A stretch of 64,000 nt of DNA from positions 1-64,000 of the forward strand of contig CAJTOW010000003.1 in the NCBI GenBank assembly GCA_910577655.1, written 5' to 3'. Origin of the DNA: an uncultured Lachnospiraceae bacterium. Lineage in GTDB: Bacteria; Bacillota; Clostridia; Lachnospirales; Lachnospiraceae. Positions 52,307 through 60,929 of the stretch are shown here, piece by piece (within the stretch, counting starts at the first letter, position 1; each line of letters begins with the position of its first letter). The position numbers and the translations under genes are program-made. Below the pieces are notes generated by a model, which was not told the origin of the DNA, did not search any database, and was given only the letters and a program-made list of their open reading frames with translations.

Positions 52307-54572
52307 GGTGGAGTACAGAGAAGTTGCGTTGGCAGCATGGCTTATCAATATCGGACGGTTCTGGGATGACGGAGCAGAGAGTCTGGTGGAGGGCTGCCGT
52401 GGAGTATTGGAGAGGTATCTGGATGTGGAGAAACTTCTGGGCATTCTCAGGAAAAAACCGGAGTGTGCAAAACAGAGGAGACTGGTGGACGATGCCTTTA
52501 GTCTGTCTCTGTGTGAATCTGAAGCTAAGGAGAAACTGGCCAAGGGAAGAAATCTTACCAGTGTATTCTCAAGAGTTACAGTGAAGGACAAGAGTGAGAA
52601 GAAAAAGATGTATTATTCCATCAGGAAGGAGTCGCCGGAAGCGATATTTCCCCAGGAAAAGGGCAGTGATGAGCAGAGAAAAAAGCTGTCCATGGAGTTC
52701 ATGAAAGAGTTAAAATCTCTGAAAGATTATGCCCCCGGATCGTGGGAAGACTTTATCGTCGTCTTTGATGGCCTGCTGAGAAAATACACATGGTGCATCA
52801 CAGCTTCTGATTATGAGGGAGAAGACATCTCCTTGTATAACCAGTCCAGGATAGCAGGTGCCATCGCAGAATGTATGGCCAGAAGCCATGATGCGGAAAG
52901 AAAATACTTTAAGCTGGTGGTAGGAGATTTCTCGGGGATTCAGAATTATGTATTTTCTGTGGCAAATGTCAATAAGAAGGGGGTAGCAAAGCGGCTCCGT
53001 GCCAGATCCTTCTATGTGGATGTAGCGGTGTCAGCTATTGCCCAGGATATTATCTACCGGTTTGGCCTGACCCAGAACCATATTCTGATGCTGACAGGAG
53101 GGAAATTCTATCTGCTGCTTCCCAACACAGAAGATTCAGACAAGCTTCTGGAGACCATTGAAAATGAAATGGAGGAAAGCTTCTTGTCTCTGTTTAAGGG
53201 GCAGATCGCTATCCATCTGGCCTGGATCACCATGGGAGCAGACGGTTTGGAGTATTACAGCCAGTCTGTGACGGAGATTATGAGAGTTCTGGGTGAGAAG
53301 AAGGCCATGGCATTTCACCATAGCCTGACTGACGGCGATGGCTGGATAGAAGATAAGTTTAGCCTATATAAGGATCTGGCAGGAAAATATGTCTGTGGAT
53401 CCTGCCAGAGAGAACTTACGGATAGGGATCAGGAGTATTGTCCAAACTGTGCCATGCAGACAGAGATAGGAGGCAGGCTTCCCAGAACGAGATACATATC
53501 GTATTACCGTGGGGAGAGGGAGGGAGCATATCACATCTATGGAAACTACTGGATCGGGCTGTGGCCGGAATTCAGGAAGGATGAAGCGTTTTTGATAGAA
53601 CAGATTAATGGATCAAGCCTTCCAGAGCAGGCCAAGGGAGCTCCTGTAAAGATCCGGTATATGGCAAATCATATTCCGGTGGATGCTGTAGACGGGGATG
53701 TGATGACATTCAATGATATGGCAGAGGTATCCAGGGGAACGAAACGTCTGGCAGTCCTGAAGGCGGATGTAGACACTCTGGGGTATATCTTCGCAGACGG
53801 ACTCCGGACAGGAAAAAGGCATTTTGGAACTATTTCCAGGGTTAATACCATGTCCAGATTCCTTGAGATATTCTTTTCAGGGTATGTGAACCAGCTTATA
53901 AGTCAGAGAGAAGAATATAGGAATGTGTACAGCGTGTTCTCAGGCGGAGACGATCTTTTCCTTATAGGGCCGTGGGATGTGATACCGAAGCTGGCGGTGG
54001 AGATCCATAAAGACTTCAGGAACTTTGCGGCACAGAATCCAGCACTTACTATCTCCGCAGCAGTAAGTGTATTCCAGCCCAGGGAACACATCGCCAATAT
54101 GGCGGAACTGAGCGAGCAGAGCTTAAAAGAGGTAAAGAACAAGACGATCAAGGAGCTGTACCCAGAGAAGCCGGGGAGGGATGGCGTCAGCTTCTTGGGG
54201 CAGCTATTCGGCTGGGAGGATTTGAGGAAGCAGCTGGATATAGGGGAAATGCTGGCAGGGCTTCTGGAAGATAAGCAGGTAAGTATAGGTATCATCAGGC
54301 GGATAGGCACCTATAGCAGGATGTATCGGGAATTCCTGATTAGCCACGATGTTATGTCCCTTATGTTTGAACCCTTATTTCACTATGACAGGAAGAGAAA
54401 TTATGAAGAGCTGGGAAAGAGAACCAATCCCAGAATGCAATGGTTTCTGGATGACTATGTAGATGATCTGTCGAAGAACGCAGCGGATCTGAGGGTTGTG
54501 AAGAAAAATCTGTTTTTTGCGGAAGCAGCGATTGCCTATGCATTGAATATCACGAAGGAGGAGCGGGTGTAA
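52299..54572 (+). CDS. cas10: Type III Cas10/Csm1 with intact GGDD and degenerate HD domain
   Basis: This 757-residue signature protein of type III systems has palm domain 1 (about 205-350), a zinc finger (C366, C369, C382, C385 area; CGSCQREL and YCPNC) and palm domain 2 with GGDD at 549-552. The GGDD cyclase makes cyclic oligoadenylates when target RNA is bound. The N-terminal HD nuclease motif (LLHDIGK in active relatives) reads WLINIGR at 14-20, so both metal-binding residues are lost and DNA cleavage is unlikely. ATG 52299 is used; ATG 52284 and GTG 52308 are alternatives. The stop overlaps csm2. Confidence 0.93.
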   Translation: MNKVEYREVALAAWLINIGRFWDDGAESLVEGCRGVLERYLDVEKLLGILRKKPECAKQRRLVDDAFSLSLCESEAKEKLAKGRNLTSVFSRVTVKDKSEKKKMYYSIRKESPEAIFPQEKGSDEQRKKLSMEFMKELKSLKDYAPGSWEDFIVVFDGLLRKYTWCITASDYEGEDISLYNQSRIAGAIAECMARSHDAERKYFKLVVGDFSGIQNYVFSVANVNKKGVAKRLRARSFYVDVAVSAIAQDIIYRFGLTQNHILMLTGGKFYLLLPNTEDSDKLLETIENEMEESFLSLFKGQIAIHLAWITMGADGLEYYSQSVTEIMRVLGEKKAMAFHHSLTDGDGWIEDKFSLYKDLAGKYVCGSCQRELTDRDQEYCPNCAMQTEIGGRLPRTRYISYYRGEREGAYHIYGNYWIGLWPEFRKDEAFLIEQINGSSLPEQAKGAPVKIRYMANHIPVDAVDGDVMTFNDMAEVSRGTKRLAVLKADVDTLGYIFADGLRTGKRHFGTISRVNTMSRFLEIFFSGYVNQLISQREEYRNVYSVFSGGDDLFLIGPWDVIPKLAVEIHKDFRNFAAQNPALTISAAVSVFQPREHIANMAELSEQSLKEVKNKTIKELYPEKPGRDGVSFLGQLFGWEDLRKQLDIGEMLAGLLEDKQVSIGIIRRIGTYSRMYREFLISHDVMSLMFEPLFHYDRKRNYEELGKRTNPRMQWFLDDYVDDLSKNAADLRVVKKNLFFAEAAIAYALNITKEERV

Positions 54573-55069
54573 TGGCATACGACAATAGGAATTTTGGAAA
54601 CAAGATGGGAGGAAGGAATGGTTTTAACAGCAACTACCAGAAAGGCCAGCTTCCCAAAGGATATCTGTCAGGGGGATATTTTGAGACGGTTGAGAATGAG
54701 AACGCATTAAAGCCAGAGTATATTGTGGAATACTCGAAAGCTATCGCTGAAAAGCTGTCTGATAAGAATGAATGGGAAAAGCCCAATACCCCACAGAATA
54801 AGCGGAGCCAGATCCGCAAATTTTATGAATATGTATTGCGGATACAGAGCCTTCTGCATCGGAAAAATAATAATTTTGATGCAGTAGAAGCGGAACTGAA
54901 ACGTCTGATCCCATATGTGAATTATGCCGTAAGCCGCGGGACTGTATCGGAGCTGTTCCGGAATTTCATAAATGACAATATGATGGCAATCCATAATGTG
55001 GAGGACTTGAATGCTTTTGTGAAACACTTTGAATCTATCATTGCATATTTACCCAAAGAAAAGAATTAG
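54572..55069 (+). CDS. csm2: Type III-A small subunit Csm2
   Basis: The 165-residue protein has a glycine/asparagine-rich N-terminus (about 1-35) and the helical Csm2 domain (LKPEYIVEYSKAIAEKL, KRSQIRKFYEYVLRIQ). Csm2 forms the small-subunit filament next to Csm3 in the interference complex. The ATG overlaps the cas10 stop (TAATG), so translation is coupled. Confidence 0.88.
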   Translation: MAYDNRNFGNKMGGRNGFNSNYQKGQLPKGYLSGGYFETVENENALKPEYIVEYSKAIAEKLSDKNEWEKPNTPQNKRSQIRKFYEYVLRIQSLLHRKNNNFDAVEAELKRLIPYVNYAVSRGTVSELFRNFINDNMMAIHNVEDLNAFVKHFESIIAYLPKEKN

Positions 55070-55082
55070 GAGGATGACGGTT

Positions 55083-55745
55083 ATGAAACTGGAGAAAATC
55101 TGTAAATACGAAGGCACAATCAAACTGGTGACAGGATTGGCAATCAAGGGAGCCAGCAATGAACTGAATATCGGCGGAGCGGACAGTGAAGTGGTAAAGA
55201 ATCCTCTTACAGGGGAGCCTTACATTCCCGGATCAAGCCTGAAGGGAAAAATGAGGTCCCAGATGGAGAAAATCCATGGGATGAAGAATGCAAAAGGGTT
55301 TGAGGATAAATCAAAGCCCTGCGGATGTGGAGATAAAAATTGTGTGGTATGTACATTGTTTGGGGCGCATATGAATCCGAACGCATTGTCTGCACCTACC
55401 AGAATTATTGTCAGGGACTGTGAACTGACAGAGGAGTCCAGAAAGAGGATACAGGATATGCCAGTGGAGAGAGGGGGATATCTGGAGTTAAAGGCGGAGA
55501 ACCTGATCAAACGGGATAAAGGCACCGCCGAAGCACCGAGATTCATGGAACGTGTACCGGCCGGACTGGAATTCAGGCTGGAGATACTGGTGCAGATATT
55601 TGATGAAGACCGGGAGGAAAAGCTAAAAAGAACGGTGGAGAAGGCGCTGCAGATGGTAGAGTCTTCTTATCTGGGCGGCAGTGGTTCCAGAGGCTATGGT
55701 CAGGTGAAGTTTGAAGGTGAATGGGAAGAAATCGGGGTGAAATAA
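55083..55745 (+). CDS. csm3: Type III-A backbone RAMP and target-RNA nuclease Csm3
   Basis: The 220-residue RAMP protein has the family motifs IGGADSEVV (catalytic aspartate D34, which cuts target RNA every 6 nt), YIPGSSLKGKMRSQ and the C-terminal glycine-rich YLGGSGSRGYGQV. A cysteine cluster CGCGDKNCVVC (about 79-89) probably binds zinc. Intact D34 predicts RNA cleavage that would also switch off Cas10 signalling. ATG 55083 is 9 bp after AGGAGG. It overlaps csm4 by 1 bp. Confidence 0.93.
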   Translation: MKLEKICKYEGTIKLVTGLAIKGASNELNIGGADSEVVKNPLTGEPYIPGSSLKGKMRSQMEKIHGMKNAKGFEDKSKPCGCGDKNCVVCTLFGAHMNPNALSAPTRIIVRDCELTEESRKRIQDMPVERGGYLELKAENLIKRDKGTAEAPRFMERVPAGLEFRLEILVQIFDEDREEKLKRTVEKALQMVESSYLGGSGSRGYGQVKFEGEWEEIGVK

Positions 55746-56683
55746 TGGTACTGTATCGTGTGGCAATAAGGCCGGTCATGTCCTTTGCGTCTCCGGTTCA
55801 GGGGGATACCTTGTTCGGTGCATTCTGCTGGAGCTATCGGTACAGCTGTGGAGAGGAAGCATTGACAGAGCTTCTGGAAGAATTGAAGTCCGGAAGGCAG
55901 CAGATCATATTTTCCAACGCATTTCCGGGGGGAACGCTTCCGCTCCCCCTGGGAATCAGGGATGCGGCTGCTGACTTTGAGAAGATCGAGACCAAGGAAG
56001 AGCGGAAGAAGGCCTACCAGGAACATAAGAAATTGAAGTCCGCGAAATATGTGACCAGACAGTGGTTCCAGAAGCTTCAGGAGGGAGATTATCATGGATT
56101 CACAGCAGGGCTCTGTGATGAAGGGATAACAGAGCAGACTGTGGTCCATAACATGGTATCCCGACAAGAAGGAAGCGTAAAGAATATCGAGGGAAGCGGC
56201 AGCCTATATGGAGAAGACGAATTTTTCGTGGGAAAAGACCAGACATATGATGTGTATGTTTTATCTACACTGCCGGAAGACAGACTGCGTACCATTATTG
56301 AGATGATGTTCCAGTTGGGGATTGGCAAAGACAAGTCTACCGGAAAAGGTGCATTTGAGGTAGTGGGCTGGCAGGAAGAAAAGGAACTGCTGAATTGTAA
56401 AAGAAGCAATGGGTTCGTCGCGTTGTCTAATTTTATCCCAGCTCAAGGAGACCCGACAGAGGGAAGGTATAAAACTCTGGTAAAATATGGAAAACTTGAT
56501 CGGGAATATGCTATCTCGGAAGCTCCATTTAAAAAACCGTTGATATTCATACAAGCGGGGGGAGTCTTTAAGGATGAGAATGTGAAAATGCATTATGGAC
56601 GTTATGCAACCCAGATTTCTATGATCCCTGGGGTGGTGATCAACGGGCAGACGATTGCGGTGCCTATGCAGATCAGTATGTGA
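55745..56683 (+). CDS. csm4: Type III-A RAMP subunit Csm4
   Basis: The 312-residue protein has the Csm4 start (LYRVAIRPVMSFASPVQGDTLFGAFCWSYRY, given by its beginning), a glycine/lysine RAMP loop (GKDKSTGKGAFEVVGW) and the C-terminus MIPGVVINGQTIAVPMQI. Csm4 caps the 5' handle end of the crRNA and contacts Cas10. It is the last gene before the array; the expected csm5 does not follow. Confidence 0.9.
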   Translation: MVLYRVAIRPVMSFASPVQGDTLFGAFCWSYRYSCGEEALTELLEELKSGRQQIIFSNAFPGGTLPLPLGIRDAAADFEKIETKEERKKAYQEHKKLKSAKYVTRQWFQKLQEGDYHGFTAGLCDEGITEQTVVHNMVSRQEGSVKNIEGSGSLYGEDEFFVGKDQTYDVYVLSTLPEDRLRTIIEMMFQLGIGKDKSTGKGAFEVVGWQEEKELLNCKRSNGFVALSNFIPAQGDPTEGRYKTLVKYGKLDREYAISEAPFKKPLIFIQAGGVFKDENVKMHYGRYATQISMIPGVVINGQTIAVPMQISM

Positions 56684-56973
56684 AGTTTGAAATATGGTTG
56701 AGGAAAGTGTTGGTATTTGCACAAATGAAGGGGCATTTTTATGAAGATGAAGGTGAAAATGCACTATGAGTGAGAGGTGGTGGAAATTCCTGCATAGCAA
56801 GAAAAAGTAAATAATGCATAAAAAATTGCTGTGCCTAAAAAGGATAATTGTGAATAATGACGTGATAATATAATTGGTAAAAAGAAAATAAAAAGGAATA
56901 GATACTAAATATTGTGGAAAATAAAAAAGATACACTATATTTAGCGTTTTTTTAGCAGAATTTTGTTTGATAA
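56684..56973 (+). other. CRISPR leader with a decayed csm4-like fragment
   Basis: The first part contains a pseudogene-like fragment (56709-56775). The rest (about 56776-56973) is AT-rich and ends at the first repeat, as expected for a leader. A possible promoter is TTGTGG (56912-56917) with TATATT (56936-56941), 18 bp apart; another weak pair lies at 56848-56874. Confidence 0.7.
56709..56775 (+). pseudogene. Fragment homologous to the 3' end of csm4
   Basis: About 62 bp aligns with csm4 56539-56600, including the shared GTGAAAATGCA-TATG stretch. In one frame it reads LVFAQMKGHFYEDE, then after a one-base shift KVKMHYE and a stop. csm4 reads LIFIQAGGVFKDENVKMHYG here. The fragment has lost the rest of the gene and is separated from csm4 by 25 bp. 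Confidence 0.65.
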
Positions 56974-58767
56974 GTAAGAAGAAAGAATCCATTAAAACAA
57001 GGATTGAGACATAATTTACATAATACTTCATAATTTTCACCCCAGGCGTAAGAAGAAAGAATCCATTAAAACAAGGATTGAGACAAACAGTACTCAGTCT
57101 GATTAGAGCTCCCCATTGCAAAATGTGTAAGAAGAAAGAATCCATTAAAACAAGGATTGAGACAACGGAACCAGTGTACTGGTTCAACTGGTACCAATCT
57201 TTGTAAGAAGAAAGAATCCATTAAAACAAGGATTGAGACCAGGCCAGAAGGAAGTCGAAAAGCAGGTGGCAGAACTGTAAGAAGAAAGAATCCATTAAAA
57301 CAAGGATTGAGACAGTATCCAAGGCAAACCTTAGATATTCAATCCAAGAAGTCACGTAAGAAGAAAGAATCCATTAAAACAAGGATTGAGACGCATTTTC
57401 TAATCGCTCAAAAAGCTCTTTTCTCATTTTTGTAAGAAGAAAGAATCCATTAAAACAAGGATTGAGACTATAAATAGTTTCAAACTGTACCTGTCTAATT
57501 CTTTTGGGTAAGAAGAAAGAATCCATTAAAACAAGGATTGAGACATTACGATGCCTTATATGTTACTTTAAGTACGCACGTAACGTAAGGAGAAAGAATC
57601 CATTAAAACAAGGATTGAGACATTTCCATCCATCCTTTTAATCATAATTACTCCTTCCTGCGTAAGAAGAAAGAATCCATTAAAACAAGGATTGAGACGT
57701 TTTATCGGGGCGTACGGCGCTCCCGAAATGATGGAGGGTAAGAAGAAAGAATCCATTAAAACAAGGATTGAGACACAGCCAGCTGGAGGCCATCCGTCAT
57801 CTGGACAACACCAGTAAGAAGAAAGAATCCATTAAAACAAGGATTGAGACTGTCAACTGACCGCTGCATATGTACTAATTGCCTGCTTAACGTAAGAAGA
57901 AAGAATCCATTAAAACAAGGATTGAGACTCCTCTGGATAACAGCTTTCTCCAATTTGCGCGGATTTCGTAAGAAGAAAGAATCCATTAAAACAAGGATTG
58001 AGACATCGTCATAACCACAACAGCCATCATCACTAATACCTGTAAGAAGAAAGAATCCATTAAAACAAGGATTGAGACTAAATTATACTCTTCTCCATTG
58101 ATGGTGATATTGGTAGAATGTAAGAAGAAAGAATCCATTAAAACAAGGATTGAGACATTGAGATAGCAGTTATCATAAGACAAAAACCCTATGAAGTAAG
58201 AAGAAAGAATCCATTAAAACAAGGATTGAGACGATAGCTCATCTTCATCAGCATAAGTTTCACTCATAATAAGGTAAGAAGAAAGAATCCATTAAAACAA
58301 GGATTGAGACACAGAGGACACTCGATGCCCATTGGAATCGATGTAGCAGTGTAAGAAGAAAGAATCCATTAAAACAAGGATTGAGACTCATTCCAGTTTG
58401 CGGTCTGAATTTTGCCTTCTTTTAGAGTAAGAAGAAAGAATCCATTAAAACAAGGATTGAGACAATTTTTTCCAACAGTTCAATAATTTTTTCTTTGTAT
58501 CGTAAGAAGAAAGAATCCATTAAAACAAGGATTGAGACCTTTCCCTGGAGGTAGTGGAAAGTGTGAAAAGCCATCTGTAAGAAGAAAGAATCCATTAAAA
58601 CAAGGATTGAGACCTTTTCGGCGGTATCGTCACTCTTTGTCATGATCTGGGGTAAGAAGAAAGAATCCATTAAAACAAGGATTGAGACTATGTAAAAGCG
58701 AGAAACGCTTGTGCATCCATTTTCATCTTTGTAAGAAGAAAGAATCCACCAAAACAAGGATATCATC
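56974..58767 (+). CRISPR. CRISPR array with 24 repeats of 37 bp and 23 spacers
   Basis: Each repeat starts GTAAGAAGAAAGAATCC and ends CAAGGATTGAGAC. Starts are 56974, 57048, 57127, 57203, 57277, 57356, 57432, 57508, 57585, 57662, 57738, 57814, 57892, 57968, 58042, 58120, 58196, 58274, 58351, 58427, 58502, 58577, 58652 and 58731. Spacers are 37-42 bp. The ninth repeat has A-to-G at its sixth base. The last repeat has TT-to-CC in the middle and a diverged 3' end, so it is the distal end. With the AT-rich leader on the left this gives plus-strand transcription, leaving ATTGAGAC as the crRNA 5' handle. Confidence 0.98.
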
Positions 58768-58990
58768 TAGACCATTCTGATATAGCTCAAGAAAATCGTA
58801 ATATATTTAAAAGAAAGCAAAATCACAGAAAATTTTCCCTTAAAGGGACTGCATAAAGCATTGAAATGATATATATTAGATATACAAAGAAAGAAGGATT
58901 TATTGTCCGAATCATGGATGAGGAGGAAATGCCTGGGATACCAGATGGAAGTAACTAACTGATTGCAGTGTATTGTTTGAGGAGGAAGAG
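58768..58990. other. Intergenic region between array and cas1
   Basis: An AT-rich stretch contains the small palindrome TCCCTTAAAGGGA (about 58836-58848) and AT-rich boxes (about 58860-58890) that may drive cas1. No gene is seen. Confidence 0.5.
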
Positions 58991-59995
58991 ATGGTTCTGA
59001 CTATTCAGGAATATGGCGCAAAGGTTGGCAAAAGGAGTAATTGCCTTACAATCACATCCAGTAAAGGCGAAAAAGAGATCAGTGCGGATAAAGTGAAGGA
59101 ACTGCACATTTATCCGGCTTGTCATATCTCAGCAGATGCGATTCAGCTTTGCATGGAAAGAGATATATGGATCTTGTTTTTGGATAAGTATGGGGATCCC
59201 AAAGGAGAGATCCTTCCATTTTCTGGAGGAAGTTCCCCCATCTACAAGAGGAATCAGATCCTTCTGGCCCGTAAGAGAGAGGGGGTTGAGCTGGTGAAAG
59301 GCTTTCTCCTGAAGAAGATCGATAATCGAGTCCTCCAATTAGAACGGATTCTGATAGAGTCAGCTGATGGAGATGAGGTTTTATATCTGAATACCCGGAT
59401 TAAACGTCTGAAGGAAGCGGAGGAGAAACTGAAAGATGTCCAGGGAAACGATATAGATGAAGTCAGGGAGACATTGCAGGGAATCGAAGGAAGCGCAGGG
59501 CGGGCCTATTTTGAAAGTATTTCTTTTCTTCTGCCGGATGATATGAAATTTTCCCAGAGAATGAGAAACGCTCAAGATGTATATAATTGTGCGTTGAATT
59601 ATCTTTATGGGATCTTGTATGCTAAGATTAAGAAATTGATGTATCAGTGCCGCCTTGATCCATATATCGGTGTCATGCATGTGGATACCTACAATAAGCC
59701 TACTTTTGTGTTTGATTTTATTGAATGTCAGAGGATCATTTGTGAGGAGATAGCGTACCAGATCTGTCATGACAGGCTGATTACAATGGATGACATGGAG
59801 CCCGACAGCAGCGGAAGGCTTTTGTTTATGGAGGACGCAAAAAAATTATTGGTTTCCCGCTTTTATAGTGCATTTCAGGAAAAAGTTGTTTTTGGGAAAA
59901 AGCGGATTACCCGGGAAAGAAAAATCTATATGGAACTGCTTCAGGTGGCGGAGAAGATCGGGGAGGGAAAGGAAGATGTATTGGCTGTTGTATGA
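58991..59995 (+). CDS. cas1: CRISPR integrase Cas1
   Basis: The 334-residue protein has the Cas1 catalytic triad: E166 in GIEGSAGR, H230 in GVMHVDTYN and E245 in FDFIE. With Cas2 it inserts new spacers at the leader end of the array. It is not fused to Cas4 or a reverse transcriptase, so RNA-derived spacer acquisition is not suggested. ATG 58991 is 5 bp after AGGAGG; TTG 58973 is less likely. It overlaps cas2 by 20 bp. Confidence 0.96.
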   Translation: MVLTIQEYGAKVGKRSNCLTITSSKGEKEISADKVKELHIYPACHISADAIQLCMERDIWILFLDKYGDPKGEILPFSGGSSPIYKRNQILLARKREGVELVKGFLLKKIDNRVLQLERILIESADGDEVLYLNTRIKRLKEAEEKLKDVQGNDIDEVRETLQGIEGSAGRAYFESISFLLPDDMKFSQRMRNAQDVYNCALNYLYGILYAKIKKLMYQCRLDPYIGVMHVDTYNKPTFVFDFIECQRIICEEIAYQICHDRLITMDDMEPDSSGRLLFMEDAKKLLVSRFYSAFQEKVVFGKKRITRERKIYMELLQVAEKIGEGKEDVLAVV

Positions 59996-60257
59996 TATAT
60001 GCAGTCAGAGGAGAAGGCTGAAGATTGTGCAGTTGTGTAAGGATTATGGACTGAGGCGAATACAAAAAAGCTGTTTTTTCGGCAATATGGATCTGGATAA
60101 GACCGGGGAGTTTGCGAAAAAGATGTCCCAAATAGTAGAGGATGAGGATTGTGTATGTATGATCCCGGTAAATCAAAGTATGATGAGCCGGGTGAAGATA
60201 TGGGGAGAGCTGCAGGCGAATATTAAGGTGGAGGATGAACTGGTATGTTTTATATAG
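59976..60257 (+). CDS. cas2: CRISPR adaptation protein Cas2
   Basis: The 93-residue protein begins MYWLLYDICSQRRRLKIVQL, with the family aspartate in YDI, and continues YGLRRIQKSCFFGNM, a normal Cas2 pattern. The GGGAGGGAAAGG ribosome site lies inside cas1. Longer open frames that start upstream in cas1 are not real. Confidence 0.94.
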   Translation: MYWLLYDICSQRRRLKIVQLCKDYGLRRIQKSCFFGNMDLDKTGEFAKKMSQIVEDEDCVCMIPVNQSMMSRVKIWGELQANIKVEDELVCFI

Positions 60258-60287
60258 ATTATAAATGCAGAAAGAGGGGAAAGTCCC

Positions 60288-60908
60288 ATGGTTTATCTGG
60301 CATTGACAAAAATGCGAAGAATAGAATGTGATGGATATATTTTTCCGGAAGATTATTATGATATACCTGGAGTAAACGATTTTCAGGATCTGAAAGCAGT
60401 GAAGGAATATTCATTAAAAAAGCTGGAATGTTATAGAGGGGAGAAGGTTGATGTCTGTCTGAATGGTGGGATGACAGTGGAGATCCTGGCAATGATTCAG
60501 GCGGCAGCAGAGCTGAAGATAGAACTGATTCTATGGCATTATGATCGTGAAAAAGAGGATTATATGGATCAGAAAGTGAACTGGAAGCCGGTGCATGTCA
60601 GCGATGAGGATAAAGAACCAGTGGCAACGGTTGTTCTGTGTAAAGGGCGCCACTGGAGCCAGAGGGAAAAAGCTATTTTTGATACCATTCCTGCTGAGCG
60701 GATATTTGACTTTAAGTGGCAGGAGGAGGAGGCAGATCAATGCCTCAGGGATTTTAAAGGCAGGAGGATAGCGATCTATGTGTCAGGTCTCACTTCTGCC
60801 GCGGTCAGTGTCCTGAATGCAGCATGGAGAGAACAGATATCTGTCACTTGGCTCCACTATGATTATGACAAAGAAGATTATTTTCCGCAGTGTATGGATG
60901 GGGTATAG
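60288..60908 (+). CDS. Unrecognised CRISPR-locus protein with two related half-domains
   Basis: The 206-residue protein matches no family with certainty. Residues 54-95 and 161-201 look like a duplication: each has a strand, a G-T/S turn, a helix, a strand and an HYD-K-DY-Q motif (HYDREKEDYMDQ 84-95; HYDYDKEDYFPQ 190-201). Between them a VVLCKGRHWSQREKAIF segment resembles the opening of Csx20/Csx16-type small proteins, some of which are proposed ring nucleases for cyclic oligoadenylate. Located between cas2 and the Csm6-type gene, it could bind or degrade the signal. This function is inferred only. It follows cas2 by 30 bp with a GAGGGGA site. Confidence 0.75.
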   Translation: MVYLALTKMRRIECDGYIFPEDYYDIPGVNDFQDLKAVKEYSLKKLECYRGEKVDVCLNGGMTVEILAMIQAAAELKIELILWHYDREKEDYMDQKVNWKPVHVSDEDKEPVATVVLCKGRHWSQREKAIFDTIPAERIFDFKWQEEEADQCLRDFKGRRIAIYVSGLTSAAVSVLNAAWREQISVTWLHYDYDKEDYFPQCMDGV

Positions 60909-60929
60909 AGTAGAAAGGCAGAAGGAAAG

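Noticed and set aside
56684..56973. Hidden csm5 gene between csm4 and the array
   Set aside because: The region is only 290 bp, AT-rich and full of stops; only a csm4-like fragment was found.
57568..58766. Minus-strand open frames with repeated MDSFFL and VSILVL motifs
   Set aside because: They are translations of the CRISPR repeats and spacers, not repeat proteins.
59790..59975. Upstream extension of cas2 inside cas1
   Set aside because: It lies in another frame of the conserved cas1 end, and Cas2 homology begins at MYWLLYD.
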